Of a stretch of DNA of 64,000 nucleotides, positions 41,497 to 51,311 are shown one piece after another. The DNA is taken from positions 62,001 through 126,000 of the forward strand of contig JAOARB010000032.1 of NCBI GenBank assembly GCA_025210775.1. The letters run 5' to 3'. Numbering within the stretch: position 1 is the first letter of the stretch; each line of letters opens with the position of its first letter. The stretch comes from Prolixibacteraceae bacterium (GTDB taxonomy: Bacteria > Bacteroidota > Bacteroidia > Bacteroidales > Prolixibacteraceae). The notes beneath the pieces are model-generated. The model was not told where the DNA came from. It saw only the letters and a program-made list of their open reading frames with translations, and made no database searches. The translations under genes and the position numbers were made by a program.

Positions 41497-44445
41497 ATGC
41501 AGAACAAAGGAGCAATAAGGCTTTTTACAATTCTTGTGGCCTTAGTTTGTCTGTACCAGCTGAGTTTTACATTTAAAGCAAAGCAGGTCGAGAATGACGC
41601 GAGAGATTATGCTAATGGGGATGTAACGAAAGAGAGATTCTATCTAGACTCAATTTCGGGACAGCCAGTATATAACTTAGGTTTCATAGATTTCACTTAC
41701 AAAGAAGTTAAAGAGCAAGAGATTAACCTTGGTCTTGACCTTAAAGGTGGGATGAACGTTACTTTGGAAGTATCTGTACCAGAAATCGTTAAATCTTTAT
41801 CAAACCACAGCAAAGACAAATATTTTGTTGCGGCTATGGAGAAAGCGGTAGCAGATCAAAAAGACAGCCAAGATGATTTCGTAACTCTTTTTGGTAAAGC
41901 TTTTGAAGAAGTAGCACCAAAACAGAAACTGTCACTTATTTTCAATACAATGGAATTGCGTGACAAGGTGAAAGCAAATGACACTAACGCACAAGTTCTT
42001 AAAGTAATTAACGAAGAGACAGACGCAGCGATTTCGAATTCATTTAACATTCTTCGTTCTCGTATCGACCGTTTTGGTGTAGCACAACCAAACATTCAGA
42101 AACTACAAACCAAAGGTCGTATTCTTGTTGAGCTTCCAGGTATCAAAGATCCTGAGCGTGTACGTAAGTTATTACAAGGAACTGCAAAATTGGAATTTTG
42201 GGAAACATATTCAAATCCTGAAGTTGCACCTATCTTAGGTCAATTGAACCAACGTTTGTACGAGTACAATGAAGCCAATACACCAAAAGAAGAGGCAAAA
42301 GCAGAAGCGAAAAAAGATACTAAAGAGGGAGATTTGGTAGATGCATTGAAAAATGATTCTACACAAACAGATATGGACATGGCAAAACGTGCACCATTAT
42401 TCCGTTTGTTAAGCCCAATGATTTCTCAAACAGGACAAGCATATCCAGGACCTGCAATTGGTATGGCACACGTGAAAGACACGGCTCGTATCAACCAAAT
42501 CCTAGCGATGCCTGAGATCAAAAGCTTGATTCCTTCTACAATGAGATTAGCATGGGGAGCACAACCAACACAAAAAGGTGGTAGTGTTTACCAAATGTAT
42601 GCTCTTAAAGTAACAAACAGAGACGGTAGGGCTCCACTTACAGGAGATGTAGTGGTAGATGCACGTCAAGAGTTTGGACAAAGTAAAGCAACGAGTGAAG
42701 TATCGATGACCATGAACGCAGAAGGCGCTAAAGAATGGGCACGTTTAACTCGTGAAAACATCAACAACTCTATTGCAATTGTATTGGATGGTTATGTACA
42801 GAGTGCACCAAACGTACAAAATGCAATTACAGGAGGTCGTTCACAAATTACTGGAAACTTCTCTATTGATGAAGCAAAGGATTTGGCTAACATGTTGAAA
42901 TCAGGTAAACTTCCTGCTCCAGCTCATATCGTTCAAGAAGAGATGGTAGGACCAACTCTTGGTAAAGAATCAATCCAAGCGGGTCTTTGGTCATTTGTTA
43001 TTGCCTTTATTCTTATCTTGGTTTACATGTTGTTCTTCTACAGTGTAAGCGCTGGATTTGTTGCTAACATTGCATTGATAACAAACATGTTCTTTATCAT
43101 TGGAATCTTGGCATGTTTTAAAGCGGTATTGACACTTCCAGGTATTGCCGGTATTGTACTGACAATTGGTATGTCTGTCGATGCGAACGTACTTATCTAC
43201 GAACGTATCCAAGAAGAGATTCGTAGTGGTAAAGGTCTTCGTTTAGCTGTTACAGATGGTTATAAGAGTGCATTATCTGCTATTGTCGATGGACAGGTAA
43301 CTACATTATTAACAGGTATTGTACTGTTCTTCTTTGGATCAGGACCAATTAAAGGTTTTGCTACAACTTTGATTATCGGTATTATTACATCAATGTGGTG
43401 TGGTATCTATATTACTAGATTAATCATTGAGCGTCGTTTGTCAAAAGGAAAAGATGTGAAGTTTGTAACTTCAATGACATCAGGATGGTTGACAAGTTCA
43501 AAACTTAAGTTTATTGAAAGTAGAAAGAAGGCATATATTGTTTCTGGTGTCCTAATCTTAGTTTCTATCATTTCATTGATGACTAAAGGACTTAACTATA
43601 GTATTGACTTCCAAGGAGGACGTACATATGTAGTTCGTTTTGATCAACCAGTGAAAGTAGAGGGAATTACTAAATCTCTTGCAAAAGAGTTTAACGGTAC
43701 TCCTGAGGTAAAAACATTCGGTGAAGACAACCAAGTTCGTATTACTACAGATTATCGTATCGACGAAGATGGAACAACAGTAGATGCTGAAATCGAGAAT
43801 AAACTATACAACGGATGTAAAGATTTCTTCTCAAAAACACCTTCGAAGGATCACTTCTTAAGTGTTGATCGTGTAAGTTCACAAAAAGTAGGACCAACGA
43901 TCTCGGATGATATCAAGAAAGATGCAATGATTTCGATCTTCTTCTCATTGATTATTATCTTCCTATATATCTTGATTCGATTCAGTGAATGGCAATATGG
44001 TCTTGGTGCAGTTGCTGCATTGGCCCATGACTCATTGATCGTATTAGGTATCTTCTCTTTATTTGATGGTCTTCTACCATTCTCATTAGATATTGACCAA
44101 GCATTTATTGCAGCAATTCTAACAGTGGTAGGTTACTCAATTAACGATACCGTGGTTGTATTTGACCGCCTTCGTGAGTACATTGGATTACATCCAAAAA
44201 GAGATAGAGAAGGAATTATCAACTCTGCATTGAACAGTACCCTACGTCGTACATTTAGTACATCACTTTCTACATTTGTTGTATTGTTAGCTATCTTCCT
44301 TTTCGGTGGAACATCGATCAAAGGATTTACAATGGCTCTATTAATTGGTGTAGTTGTAGGTACATATTCATCTATCTTTATTGCAACACCAATTGCATAC
44401 GATACACGTAACAGAATAAAAAAAGCAATTAAGAAGAATGCATAA
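41497..44445 (+). CDS. secDF: fused protein translocase subunit SecDF
   Basis: A 982-residue fusion of SecD and SecF, which use the proton gradient to assist Sec-dependent export. The SecD half has LGLDLKGGMNVTLEV near 77-91, a large periplasmic domain with a charged Glu/Lys linker near 265-290, and the helix motif GMSVDANVLIYERIQEEI near 557-574. The SecF half begins with NYSIDFQGGRTYVVRFD near 703-719 and has GYSINDTVVVFDRLRE near 880-895. The fused form is standard for Bacteroidota. A promoter box lies 60 bp upstream and a terminator follows. Confidence 0.96.
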   Translation: MQNKGAIRLFTILVALVCLYQLSFTFKAKQVENDARDYANGDVTKERFYLDSISGQPVYNLGFIDFTYKEVKEQEINLGLDLKGGMNVTLEVSVPEIVKSLSNHSKDKYFVAAMEKAVADQKDSQDDFVTLFGKAFEEVAPKQKLSLIFNTMELRDKVKANDTNAQVLKVINEETDAAISNSFNILRSRIDRFGVAQPNIQKLQTKGRILVELPGIKDPERVRKLLQGTAKLEFWETYSNPEVAPILGQLNQRLYEYNEANTPKEEAKAEAKKDTKEGDLVDALKNDSTQTDMDMAKRAPLFRLLSPMISQTGQAYPGPAIGMAHVKDTARINQILAMPEIKSLIPSTMRLAWGAQPTQKGGSVYQMYALKVTNRDGRAPLTGDVVVDARQEFGQSKATSEVSMTMNAEGAKEWARLTRENINNSIAIVLDGYVQSAPNVQNAITGGRSQITGNFSIDEAKDLANMLKSGKLPAPAHIVQEEMVGPTLGKESIQAGLWSFVIAFILILVYMLFFYSVSAGFVANIALITNMFFIIGILACFKAVLTLPGIAGIVLTIGMSVDANVLIYERIQEEIRSGKGLRLAVTDGYKSALSAIVDGQVTTLLTGIVLFFFGSGPIKGFATTLIIGIITSMWCGIYITRLIIERRLSKGKDVKFVTSMTSGWLTSSKLKFIESRKKAYIVSGVLILVSIISLMTKGLNYSIDFQGGRTYVVRFDQPVKVEGITKSLAKEFNGTPEVKTFGEDNQVRITTDYRIDEDGTTVDAEIENKLYNGCKDFFSKTPSKDHFLSVDRVSSQKVGPTISDDIKKDAMISIFFSLIIIFLYILIRFSEWQYGLGAVAALAHDSLIVLGIFSLFDGLLPFSLDIDQAFIAAILTVVGYSINDTVVVFDRLREYIGLHPKRDREGIINSALNSTLRRTFSTSLSTFVVLLAIFLFGGTSIKGFTMALLIGVVVGTYSSIFIATPIAYDTRNRIKKAIKKNA

Positions 44446-44482
44446 GGAATTCCTTATTTCATCTTAATTTCGATGATAAAAC

Positions 44483-44516
44483 AATCCCGATTGTGAAAAC
44501 AATCGGGATTTTTTGT
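44483..44516 (+). terminator. terminator of secDF
   Basis: AATCCCGATTGT and ACAATCGGGATT form a perfect 12-bp stem around GAAA, followed by TTTTTG. Confidence 0.85.
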
Positions 44517-44548
44517 TTCTTTGTTATATAGAAATCAAGGAAGAAAGG

Positions 44549-44827
44549 ATGATTATGACAACCATATTATTCATTAGTGGAGGAGAGCTTGCCATTGTTT
44601 TTTTAATCGCTCTATTATTCTTTGGAGCAGATAGCATTCCACAATTAGCGAAGACCGCAGGAAAAGCAATGAAAGAGTTTAAGAAAGCGACCAACGACAT
44701 AAAGAAGGAATTTGATGAACACACCGACGATTTAAAGAAAGAGGTAAAAGATGGTCGTCAGATCCTAGAAGAGAGTGGTCGTGAAATAGAACAAGAGATT
44801 CGTAAACAAGAAGAAAAAATCAATTAG
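44549..44827 (+). CDS. tatA: TatA/E-type twin-arginine translocase component
   Basis: TatA forms the pore for folded proteins in Tat export. The product (92 residues from the ATG at 44549) has an N-terminal transmembrane helix (GGELAIVFLIALLFFGADSIPQLA), the FGxxxxPxLA hinge, and an amphipathic helix AGKAMKEFKKATNDIKKEF. A Glu/Lys-rich tail follows. A longer frame begins at 44513; I favour 44549 because AGGAAGAAAGG immediately precedes it. The ATG at 44555 is equally possible. No tatC is in the window. Confidence 0.85.
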   Translation: MIMTTILFISGGELAIVFLIALLFFGADSIPQLAKTAGKAMKEFKKATNDIKKEFDEHTDDLKKEVKDGRQILEESGREIEQEIRKQEEKIN

Positions 44828-44844
44828 CAACCGAATAAATCAAT

Positions 44845-45837
44845 ATGATATTAAGCAACCCTTACATTCAACTTATTATCGGTATGGTCGTGCTTATCCT
44901 AAGTGGAGACTATCTGGTAAAAGGAGGAGTTGAACTAGCCCGAAAATTCAAGATCTCAACTTTAGTTGTAGGCTCAACAGTAGTCGCAATGGGAACATCA
45001 GCACCTGAACTAATCGTAAGTTTGAAATCAGCATTAATGGGGCATACCGAGATGGCCATAGGAAATGTAGTCGGATCCAATATTTCGAATATTGCACTTG
45101 TACTGGGAGCTACTGCACTAATCATTAATATACCTGTAAAGTCAGACACTCTAAAAGTAGGATGGCCGACCTTGTTTCTAGCCACAGTACTATTTCTACT
45201 ATTAGGTAGAGATCAAAGCATCTCTTCTTTTAATGGAATGATACTCACAGCAGGGATGTTACTGTTTATCTTTTTATCTATCCGTTCATCAAGAAAGAGT
45301 AAAGAGGCCAACGAATTTGTAGAGGCAAAATATCCGCTATGGAAATCTCTTTTAATAATTATACTATCATGCCTAGGGTTGGCTTTTGGGTCTAACAACC
45401 TTATCGAAGGAGCAAGTACCATAGCCCAAAGCATGGGAATTTCTGAACGAGTTATTTCAGTTACTGTTATCGCCATCGGTACAAGTCTTCCTGAATTGAC
45501 TGCATCAATAATGGCTGCAACAAAAGGAGAAACAGATATTAGTATTGGTAATATTATCGGTTCAAACATATTCAATATATTAGGTGTAATAGGGATTACG
45601 TCTACTATTCATCCTATCGTGGTAGATCTAAAAAGTTTCCATTATGACTTTATCTGCATGTTAGGATTTACATTAATATTGGTCATTTTCATCTATCCTG
45701 TAAGTAAAAACCGAGATTACATTCGTCAAAAAGCATACGCATTAGGAGTAACAAACCTAAATGGAGGAATATTAAGAAGGTGGGAAGGGATGATTCTTCT
45801 AACAGCCTATATTATTTATGTATTCTCTATACTCTAA
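44845..45837 (+). CDS. calcium/sodium antiporter (CaCA family, YrbG-like)
   Basis: The 330-residue protein has about ten transmembrane segments and the two inverted alpha-repeats of the CaCA superfamily. Repeat 1 is STVVAMGTSAPELIVSLKSAL with GNVVGSNISNIALVLG (about 44-92); repeat 2 is VTVIAIGTSLPELTASIMAA with GNIIGSNIFNILGVIG (about 205-250). The Glu in each SxPEL motif coordinates Ca2+ in this family. It starts 17 bp after tatA and is followed 14 bp later by lolD, so it sits in a long same-strand string. It exports Ca2+ in exchange for Na+. Confidence 0.9.
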   Translation: MILSNPYIQLIIGMVVLILSGDYLVKGGVELARKFKISTLVVGSTVVAMGTSAPELIVSLKSALMGHTEMAIGNVVGSNISNIALVLGATALIINIPVKSDTLKVGWPTLFLATVLFLLLGRDQSISSFNGMILTAGMLLFIFLSIRSSRKSKEANEFVEAKYPLWKSLLIIILSCLGLAFGSNNLIEGASTIAQSMGISERVISVTVIAIGTSLPELTASIMAATKGETDISIGNIIGSNIFNILGVIGITSTIHPIVVDLKSFHYDFICMLGFTLILVIFIYPVSKNRDYIRQKAYALGVTNLNGGILRRWEGMILLTAYIIYVFSIL

Positions 45838-45851
45838 AACAATAAACTACC

Positions 45852-46505
45852 ATGATTCTTAAGGCAAAAAACATTCATAAGTCGTACGATGACCTACACG
45901 TTCTTAAAGGGGTTTCTTTAGAAGTAAAAGAAGGTGAAGTGGTATCTATTGTTGGTGCTAGTGGAGCTGGTAAAACGACACTTCTTCAAGTACTAGGAAC
46001 GTTAACCAAGGCAGAAGAAGGAGAGATATGGATGAATGGGCAAGATATTAGCGAATTAAGTGAAAAGAAACTTTCTCAATTTAGAAATCAGAATATTGGG
46101 TTTGTATTTCAATTTCATCACCTACTCCCTGAATTTACTGCTTTAGAGAATGTTTCCATTCCTGGATGGATAGGAAATAGAGACCCTAAAGAAGTAAAAC
46201 AACAAGCCATCGAACTCTTAGAGCTCCTATCGTTGAAAGATAGAATGCATCATAAGCCCAATGAATTGTCGGGTGGAGAAAGGCAAAGAGTAGCTGTGGC
46301 AAGAGCCCTGATCAACAATCCGAGCATTGTCTTGGCTGATGAACCATCGGGTAGTTTGGATTCGAATAATAAAGAAGAACTATACGACTTAATATATAAG
46401 TTAAGAGAGAAATACAATCAAACCTTTATTATTGTAACCCATGATAATACCTTTGCTCAGTATACTGATCGGATGTTAACGATAAAGGATGGAATAATGG
46501 AATAA
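45852..46505 (+). CDS. lolD: lipoprotein-releasing ABC transporter ATPase LolD
   Basis: The 217-residue ABC ATPase has Walker A GASGAGKTT near 37-45, Q-loop GFVFQFHHLLPEFTALEN near 80-97, signature LSGGERQRVAVARAL near 139-153 and Walker B IVLADEPSGSLD near 158-169. The HHLLPEFTALENV stretch is characteristic of the LolD/MacB group. LolD drives release of lipoproteins from the inner membrane for transfer to the outer membrane. The LolC/E membrane partner is not in the window, so another MacB-like partner remains possible. Confidence 0.85.
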   Translation: MILKAKNIHKSYDDLHVLKGVSLEVKEGEVVSIVGASGAGKTTLLQVLGTLTKAEEGEIWMNGQDISELSEKKLSQFRNQNIGFVFQFHHLLPEFTALENVSIPGWIGNRDPKEVKQQAIELLELLSLKDRMHHKPNELSGGERQRVAVARALINNPSIVLADEPSGSLDSNNKEELYDLIYKLREKYNQTFIIVTHDNTFAQYTDRMLTIKDGIME

Positions 46506-46508
46506 ACC

Positions 46509-47273
46509 ATGGAACAAGAGGCAATAAAAGAGTTACTGGAGTTTAAATATCAACAATTTAATGCTCCAGAATTCATTGAGACAGATCCGATACAAATACC
46601 CCATCTTTTTACGCAAAAAGAGGATATTGAGATCAGTGGTTTTATCACTGCTACATTAGCATGGGGAAAACGAAATTCAATAATAAAAAATAGTCGCCAG
46701 ATAATAGAATGTATGGATTACGCACCATACGATTTTATTATGCATCATACAGAGAAAGATCTAAATAAATTCCAAGGGATTAAACATCGTACGTTTAATA
46801 ATGAAGATCTACTATTTTTTATTGCTTCACTAAAACATCTATATCAGACCAACACCGATATGGAAACGGTCTTTACTCATGGATTAAATAAAGGAGAAAC
46901 AATAAAAGACGCGATAATATATTTTAGAGAAGTGTTTCTTAATGGGAAGGAAGAGTGTAGGACTCAAAAACATATAGCCAACCCAAGGAAAGGCTCTGCA
47001 GCCAAAAGGATCAATATGTTTCTTAGATGGATGATAAGAAAAGATAATTTTGGTGTGGATTTCGGCATATGGGACATACCACCAAGTGAACTATTTATTC
47101 CTTTAGATTTACATGTTGGCAATGTTAGCAGAAAGCTCGAATTACTAAACAGAAAATCCAATGACTGGAAAGCGGTTGAAGAGTTAACAACCAATCTAAG
47201 CGAATTTGATCCAAAGGATCCTGTAAAATATGATTATGCACTGTTTGGATTAGGTGTATTTGAAAAGTTTTAA
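46509..47273 (+). CDS. TIGR02757 family protein
   Basis: This 254-residue soluble protein matches the Bacteroidota family TIGR02757. Conserved stretches are LLEFKYQQFNAPEFIETDPIQIPHLF, ISGFITATLAWGKRNSIIKNS, KRINMFLRWMIRKD and FIPLDLHVGNVSRKL. The last third (GVDFGIWDIPPSELFIPLDLHV to YDYALFGLGVF) has the flavour of a helix-hairpin-helix DNA glycosylase fold. No enzymatic activity is established. It starts 3 bp after lolD and ends 2 bp before trmN6. Confidence 0.88.
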   Translation: MEQEAIKELLEFKYQQFNAPEFIETDPIQIPHLFTQKEDIEISGFITATLAWGKRNSIIKNSRQIIECMDYAPYDFIMHHTEKDLNKFQGIKHRTFNNEDLLFFIASLKHLYQTNTDMETVFTHGLNKGETIKDAIIYFREVFLNGKEECRTQKHIANPRKGSAAKRINMFLRWMIRKDNFGVDFGIWDIPPSELFIPLDLHVGNVSRKLELLNRKSNDWKAVEELTTNLSEFDPKDPVKYDYALFGLGVFEKF

Positions 47274-47275
47274 AA

Positions 47276-47986
47276 ATGGGAAGAAACAACTACTTTAAAT
47301 TCAAACAATTTACAATTGTACATGAAAAGTCGGGGATGAAGGTAGGCACCGATGGTGTGCTTATTGGAGCTTGGGCTACCCATCATGATGCACAAAATAT
47401 TCTAGATATTGGTTGTGGGTCAGGATTAATACCACTAATGTTAGCACAAAGAACATCGGCACACATTGTTGGAGTCGAAATCGATAAGTTAGCCGCAGAA
47501 GAGTCGATAGACAATATACAAAAGTCACCTTGGACAAACCGTATTGAAATTGTAAATAAACCAATACAAGAGTATCAACCAGGACATACTTTTGATCTTA
47601 TTGTTTCGAACCCTCCCTATTTCACCAATGGTCCAATGTCTCCCAATCAAGCAAGAAAGAATGCCAGACATACAGACACTTTATGCTTTAATGATCTATT
47701 AAGCTCTGCTGCCAGATTATTGAAACCTGATGGATCATTTTGTATCATTCTTCCTGCAGAACATGAAAAAGAAATAACTTCGATGGCTGCAGACAATAAT
47801 TTACATTTGAATGAAGTTTGTTATGTAAAGCCTAAAAAAGAGGCTGCACCCAAAAGAATCCTTTTTCATTTTAATTTCTTTAAATCAGAAGATCCCATCC
47901 AAAAGGAGATCTTTATTGAAAAAGAGAGACATGTATACAGTGACGATTATATCGATCTGACCAAGGACTTTTATTTAAATATGTAA
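47276..47986 (+). CDS. trmN6: tRNA1(Val) adenine-37 N6-methyltransferase
   Basis: An SAM-dependent methyltransferase of 236 residues: motif I ILDIGCGSGLIPLMLAQR near 41-58, the acidic VVGVEIDKLA strand after it, and the catalytic NPPY in LIVSNPPYFTNG near 103-114, which is typical for adenine-N6 methylation. The family (YfiC/TrmN6) modifies A37 of tRNA1Val. The N-terminal FKFKQFTIVHEKSGMKVGTDGVLIGAW is the family entry motif. It is packed tightly between TIGR02757 and DUF4105 genes (2 bp and 10 bp). Confidence 0.88.
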   Translation: MGRNNYFKFKQFTIVHEKSGMKVGTDGVLIGAWATHHDAQNILDIGCGSGLIPLMLAQRTSAHIVGVEIDKLAAEESIDNIQKSPWTNRIEIVNKPIQEYQPGHTFDLIVSNPPYFTNGPMSPNQARKNARHTDTLCFNDLLSSAARLLKPDGSFCIILPAEHEKEITSMAADNNLHLNEVCYVKPKKEAAPKRILFHFNFFKSEDPIQKEIFIEKERHVYSDDYIDLTKDFYLNM

Positions 47987-47996
47987 TTCTCAAAAG

Positions 47997-49169
47997 ATGA
48001 AACGTTATATAAAGACAATTATATTCTCATTCCTTATTCTTTTATCCTTTAATGTTAAAGCGCAGGATAATGGTCAATTCTATCTTATCACCTGCGAACC
48101 AGGAGATGAAATATATACCCTTTTTGGACATTCCGCATTACGATATGAAGACAAGGATAGAGGTTTGGATATTGTTTTTAATTATGGCCTTTTTAATTTT
48201 GACACCCCTAACTTTTTATGGAAATTTGTCCTAGGAGAAACTGATTACCTACTAGGATATACCAATTACAACCATTTTGTAAAATCATATAAAAGAGAAG
48301 GTAGACAAGTATATCAAGATACACTCAATCTTACATCAGAAGAAAAACACCTTCTTTTTGAGAACCTAAGAGTAAACTTACAAGCGAACAATCGCATCTA
48401 TCGCTATAACTACCTTCGAAATAATTGTTCGACCAAAATAACAGAGCAAATTGATAAGGCCACCCAAAAGAACGTTACATGGATCAAAGAAGGCAAATCT
48501 GATTTTACCTATAGAGATCTACTGGACAGATATCTTAAACCCAATACGTGGAATGCGGTTGGCATATACCTTGCATTAGGTGCCACTTGTGATCAAAAAG
48601 CGACGTGGAAAGAGACGATGTTTCTTCCAAGAGAGCTACAAGAAACCTTTATAAATGCAAAGAAGAGTAGTGGAACGAAGATTATACAGGGTAAAACACG
48701 TCCACTATTAAGAAACTTACAACCTATAGAAAATGGTAAAGCGTTAAGCCCTTGGATAGTATTCGTGGCTTATCTAACAATGGTGATCGCTATCATTGCT
48801 TTAAAGAAGAAGAGAATCATATTCAATATCGGAGTAAGATTGTTTTGGTTATTAAATTCCATCGCAGGGTTAATACTTGCATTCTTATGTTTTGTTTCAA
48901 TACACCCATTAACAGGATGGAACTTAAATATTCTAGTGTTAAACCCTCTTACACTTCTTTTTGTGTTTCTTAATCCAATCAATAGCAAACACAAGAAATT
49001 ATATCGTAGTCTACATATTGCTTATATAATATGTCTAATAATATTTGTGATATCTACCATGATATTTCAAATACAAACAATCCATCCTGTCGTATACCTA
49101 CTCTCATTTACTTATCTCCTATTAGGCATTGCATGTATCAGATATAGTAGATTTTCTGAGAACAAATAG
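47997..49169 (+). CDS. DUF4105 membrane protein
   Basis: The 390-residue protein has a signal peptide (cut near ..NVKAQ) and a DUF4105 domain at about 25-180. Its NlpC/P60-like His and Cys landmarks are YTLFGHSALRYED, FNYGLFNFDTPNFLWKFVLGETDYLL and YNYLRNNCSTKITEQID, which suggests a periplasmic papain-like fold. The last third has four to five transmembrane helices (about 255-385), anchoring it in the inner membrane. The domain relates to the Lnb N-terminal periplasmic module, but no activity is assigned here. Confidence 0.85.
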   Translation: MKRYIKTIIFSFLILLSFNVKAQDNGQFYLITCEPGDEIYTLFGHSALRYEDKDRGLDIVFNYGLFNFDTPNFLWKFVLGETDYLLGYTNYNHFVKSYKREGRQVYQDTLNLTSEEKHLLFENLRVNLQANNRIYRYNYLRNNCSTKITEQIDKATQKNVTWIKEGKSDFTYRDLLDRYLKPNTWNAVGIYLALGATCDQKATWKETMFLPRELQETFINAKKSSGTKIIQGKTRPLLRNLQPIENGKALSPWIVFVAYLTMVIAIIALKKKRIIFNIGVRLFWLLNSIAGLILAFLCFVSIHPLTGWNLNILVLNPLTLLFVFLNPINSKHKKLYRSLHIAYIICLIIFVISTMIFQIQTIHPVVYLLSFTYLLLGIACIRYSRFSENK

Positions 49170-49234
49170 ACTATTGAACCAATTATTTAAAATTCAATTT
49201 ACCCATAGATAACAAAAGAACGTTATCGAATCTA

Positions 49235-49242
49235 TACTTTTG
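49235..49242 (+). promoter_or_regulatory. -7 promoter box of tatD
   Basis: TACTTTTG fits TAnnTTTG, 19 bp before the tatD ATG. Confidence 0.4.
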
Positions 49243-49261
49243 TCTAAATTAACGACAGACT

Positions 49262-50032
49262 ATGATCATCGATTCTCATTCACATATTTATTCAAGTGAA
49301 TTTAAAAATGAATACTCCGAAATTATTGAACGTGCTAAAACAGCAGGAGTAGAAAAAATAATTCTTCCAAATATTGATAGCTCATCAATAAATGCCATGT
49401 TGCGTTTAAGCGATGAATATCCAAACTATTGCCTTCCCCTAATCGGGATACATCCAACTTCTGTAAATGAAGATTATGACAAAGAACTCGAAATCATAGA
49501 GTATTGGCTTAATAAACGTAGCTTCTTTGGAATTGGTGAAATCGGCTTAGACTATTATTGGGATAAAACATTTAAAGAGGAACAAATTATTGTTCTCGAA
49601 ACACAATTAAACTGGTGTTTGAAACATAATCTACCAGCAGTACTCCATATACGAGATGCTTTTGAAGATATCTTTGATATCATTGAACCATTCTGCAAAA
49701 AAGGCCTTACAGGAGTATTCCACTCGTTTACGGGTACTTTAGAAGAAGGACAACGTGCAATAGATTTGGGCTTTCTTATTGGCGTGAACGGACTGGTTAC
49801 TTTCAAGAATGCAGGAATAGACAAACTAATTGCACAATTGCCTTTAGAAAAACTGATCGTTGAAACAGATGCTCCTTATCTGGCACCAGTTCCTTTTAGA
49901 GGCAAAAGAAACGAATCAGCTTATGTTAGCTATGTCGTGGATAAAATTAGTGATATAAAAGAAGTACCAGTATCCGAAGTTGCTAAAATTACTACAGCAA
50001 ACTGCAAAAAGTTATTCAATTTAGAAAAATAG
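49262..50032 (+). CDS. tatD: TatD family metal-dependent hydrolase
   Basis: The 256-residue TIM-barrel hydrolase has the metal ligands of the family: DSHSHIY at 3-9 (HxH), IGIHPTS near 62-68, GEIGLDYYWDK near 93-103, VLHIRDA near 124-130 and VETDAPYLAP near 200-209. TatD-type enzymes are 3'-5' DNA exonucleases or D-aminoacyl-tRNA-linked hydrolases, and the exact substrate is not determined by sequence. It lies 38 bp before ansA and probably shares its transcript. Confidence 0.9.
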   Translation: MIIDSHSHIYSSEFKNEYSEIIERAKTAGVEKIILPNIDSSSINAMLRLSDEYPNYCLPLIGIHPTSVNEDYDKELEIIEYWLNKRSFFGIGEIGLDYYWDKTFKEEQIIVLETQLNWCLKHNLPAVLHIRDAFEDIFDIIEPFCKKGLTGVFHSFTGTLEEGQRAIDLGFLIGVNGLVTFKNAGIDKLIAQLPLEKLIVETDAPYLAPVPFRGKRNESAYVSYVVDKISDIKEVPVSEVAKITTANCKKLFNLEK

Positions 50033-50070
50033 TTATTTACCTTTGAGGAGGCATTAAAAGAATAACTAAG

Positions 50071-51111
50071 ATGAAAAAAAGAGATTACACACCAAACGTA
50101 CTTATCATATATACCGGTGGAACTATTGGCATGAAAGAAAGTACAGAGTCTGGCGCTCTAGTTCCTATGAAATTTGAACAGTTAGAGGAAGAGATTCCCG
50201 AAATCAAAAAGATGGGAATTAATATTGACAGTTATGCCTTTAATCCTCCTATTGATTCTTCTAATATGAACCCATTACTATGGGGACGAATAGCGGAACT
50301 GATAAAAAAGAAATATATCCAATACGATGGGTTTGTTATCCTTCACGGTACAGATACCATGTCTTATACAGCATCAGCTTTAAGCTTTATGCTAGACAAT
50401 TTGGGTAAACCTGTTATCCTAACTGGATCACAATTGCCTATAGGGGTACTACGAACAGATGGGAAAGAAAATTTAGTTACGGCAATAGAAATTGCGGCAG
50501 CACAAAAGGAAAATGCTCCTATCGTTCAAGAAGTATCAATATATTTTAGTTCAAGATTATTTAGAGGGAATAGAACAACAAAAGAAGATTCAGAGCAATT
50601 CAGTGCCTTTGCTTCACATAATTTTCCAAGGCTGGCAAAAGCTGGAACAGATATTGTTTTTAATTATGACCTTTTACATCATTCAAAAAATAAAGGTATT
50701 TTTAACGTAAATACTAAATTTTGTAGTGATATTGTCGTGATCACCCTATTTCCGGGGATACAAGAGAAAGTTTTTAAACAAATTTTAGCAACTCCTGACC
50801 TCAAAGGTGTCGTTCTACAAACATATGGTTCTGGAAATATTCCTACCCACAAATGGTTAATTGATGCAATAAAAGAGTCCTCTGACAAAGGTATCGTATT
50901 CTTAAATGTAACCCAATGTTCGGGAGGTAGAGTGATGATGGGACAATATGAAACCAGTTGCGAACTACGAAAAGCTGGTGTCGTAAGTGGACACGATATT
51001 ACCATAGAAGCAGCCGTTACAAAACTAATGTTCCTGCTAGGTCAAGAGCTAAGCCTGAAAGAAATAAAAATGCATCTAGATCAAAATATGAGAGGTGAAA
51101 TATGCATTTGA
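50071..51111 (+). CDS. ansA: type I (cytoplasmic) L-asparaginase
   Basis: The 346-residue enzyme converts asparagine to aspartate and ammonia. Both catalytic threonine motifs are present: IIYTGGTIGMKES near 11-23 and FVILHGTDTMSYTASALSFML near 88-108. There is no signal peptide, which marks the low-affinity type I form. The second domain has QTYGSGNIP near 248-256. It follows tatD on the same strand with 38 bp between. Confidence 0.92.
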   Translation: MKKRDYTPNVLIIYTGGTIGMKESTESGALVPMKFEQLEEEIPEIKKMGINIDSYAFNPPIDSSNMNPLLWGRIAELIKKKYIQYDGFVILHGTDTMSYTASALSFMLDNLGKPVILTGSQLPIGVLRTDGKENLVTAIEIAAAQKENAPIVQEVSIYFSSRLFRGNRTTKEDSEQFSAFASHNFPRLAKAGTDIVFNYDLLHHSKNKGIFNVNTKFCSDIVVITLFPGIQEKVFKQILATPDLKGVVLQTYGSGNIPTHKWLIDAIKESSDKGIVFLNVTQCSGGRVMMGQYETSCELRKAGVVSGHDITIEAAVTKLMFLLGQELSLKEIKMHLDQNMRGEICI

Positions 51112-51311
51112 AGAGTTTGACTTTCATATTTTTTTTGTAATTTGCGTCCCTGAAAACTGAGCTACTGTAAGTAATTCAGTCAGATGAAAGATAATTAGTA
51201 TGATTTTCAATCATCTAACATCTTTCAGAAATCAAACTAGATACTTGAACAAATATCGAGTTCAAAAAAGGAAATAATACAGAAATTGTTAATTAAAATT
51301 CAAAACCAGTT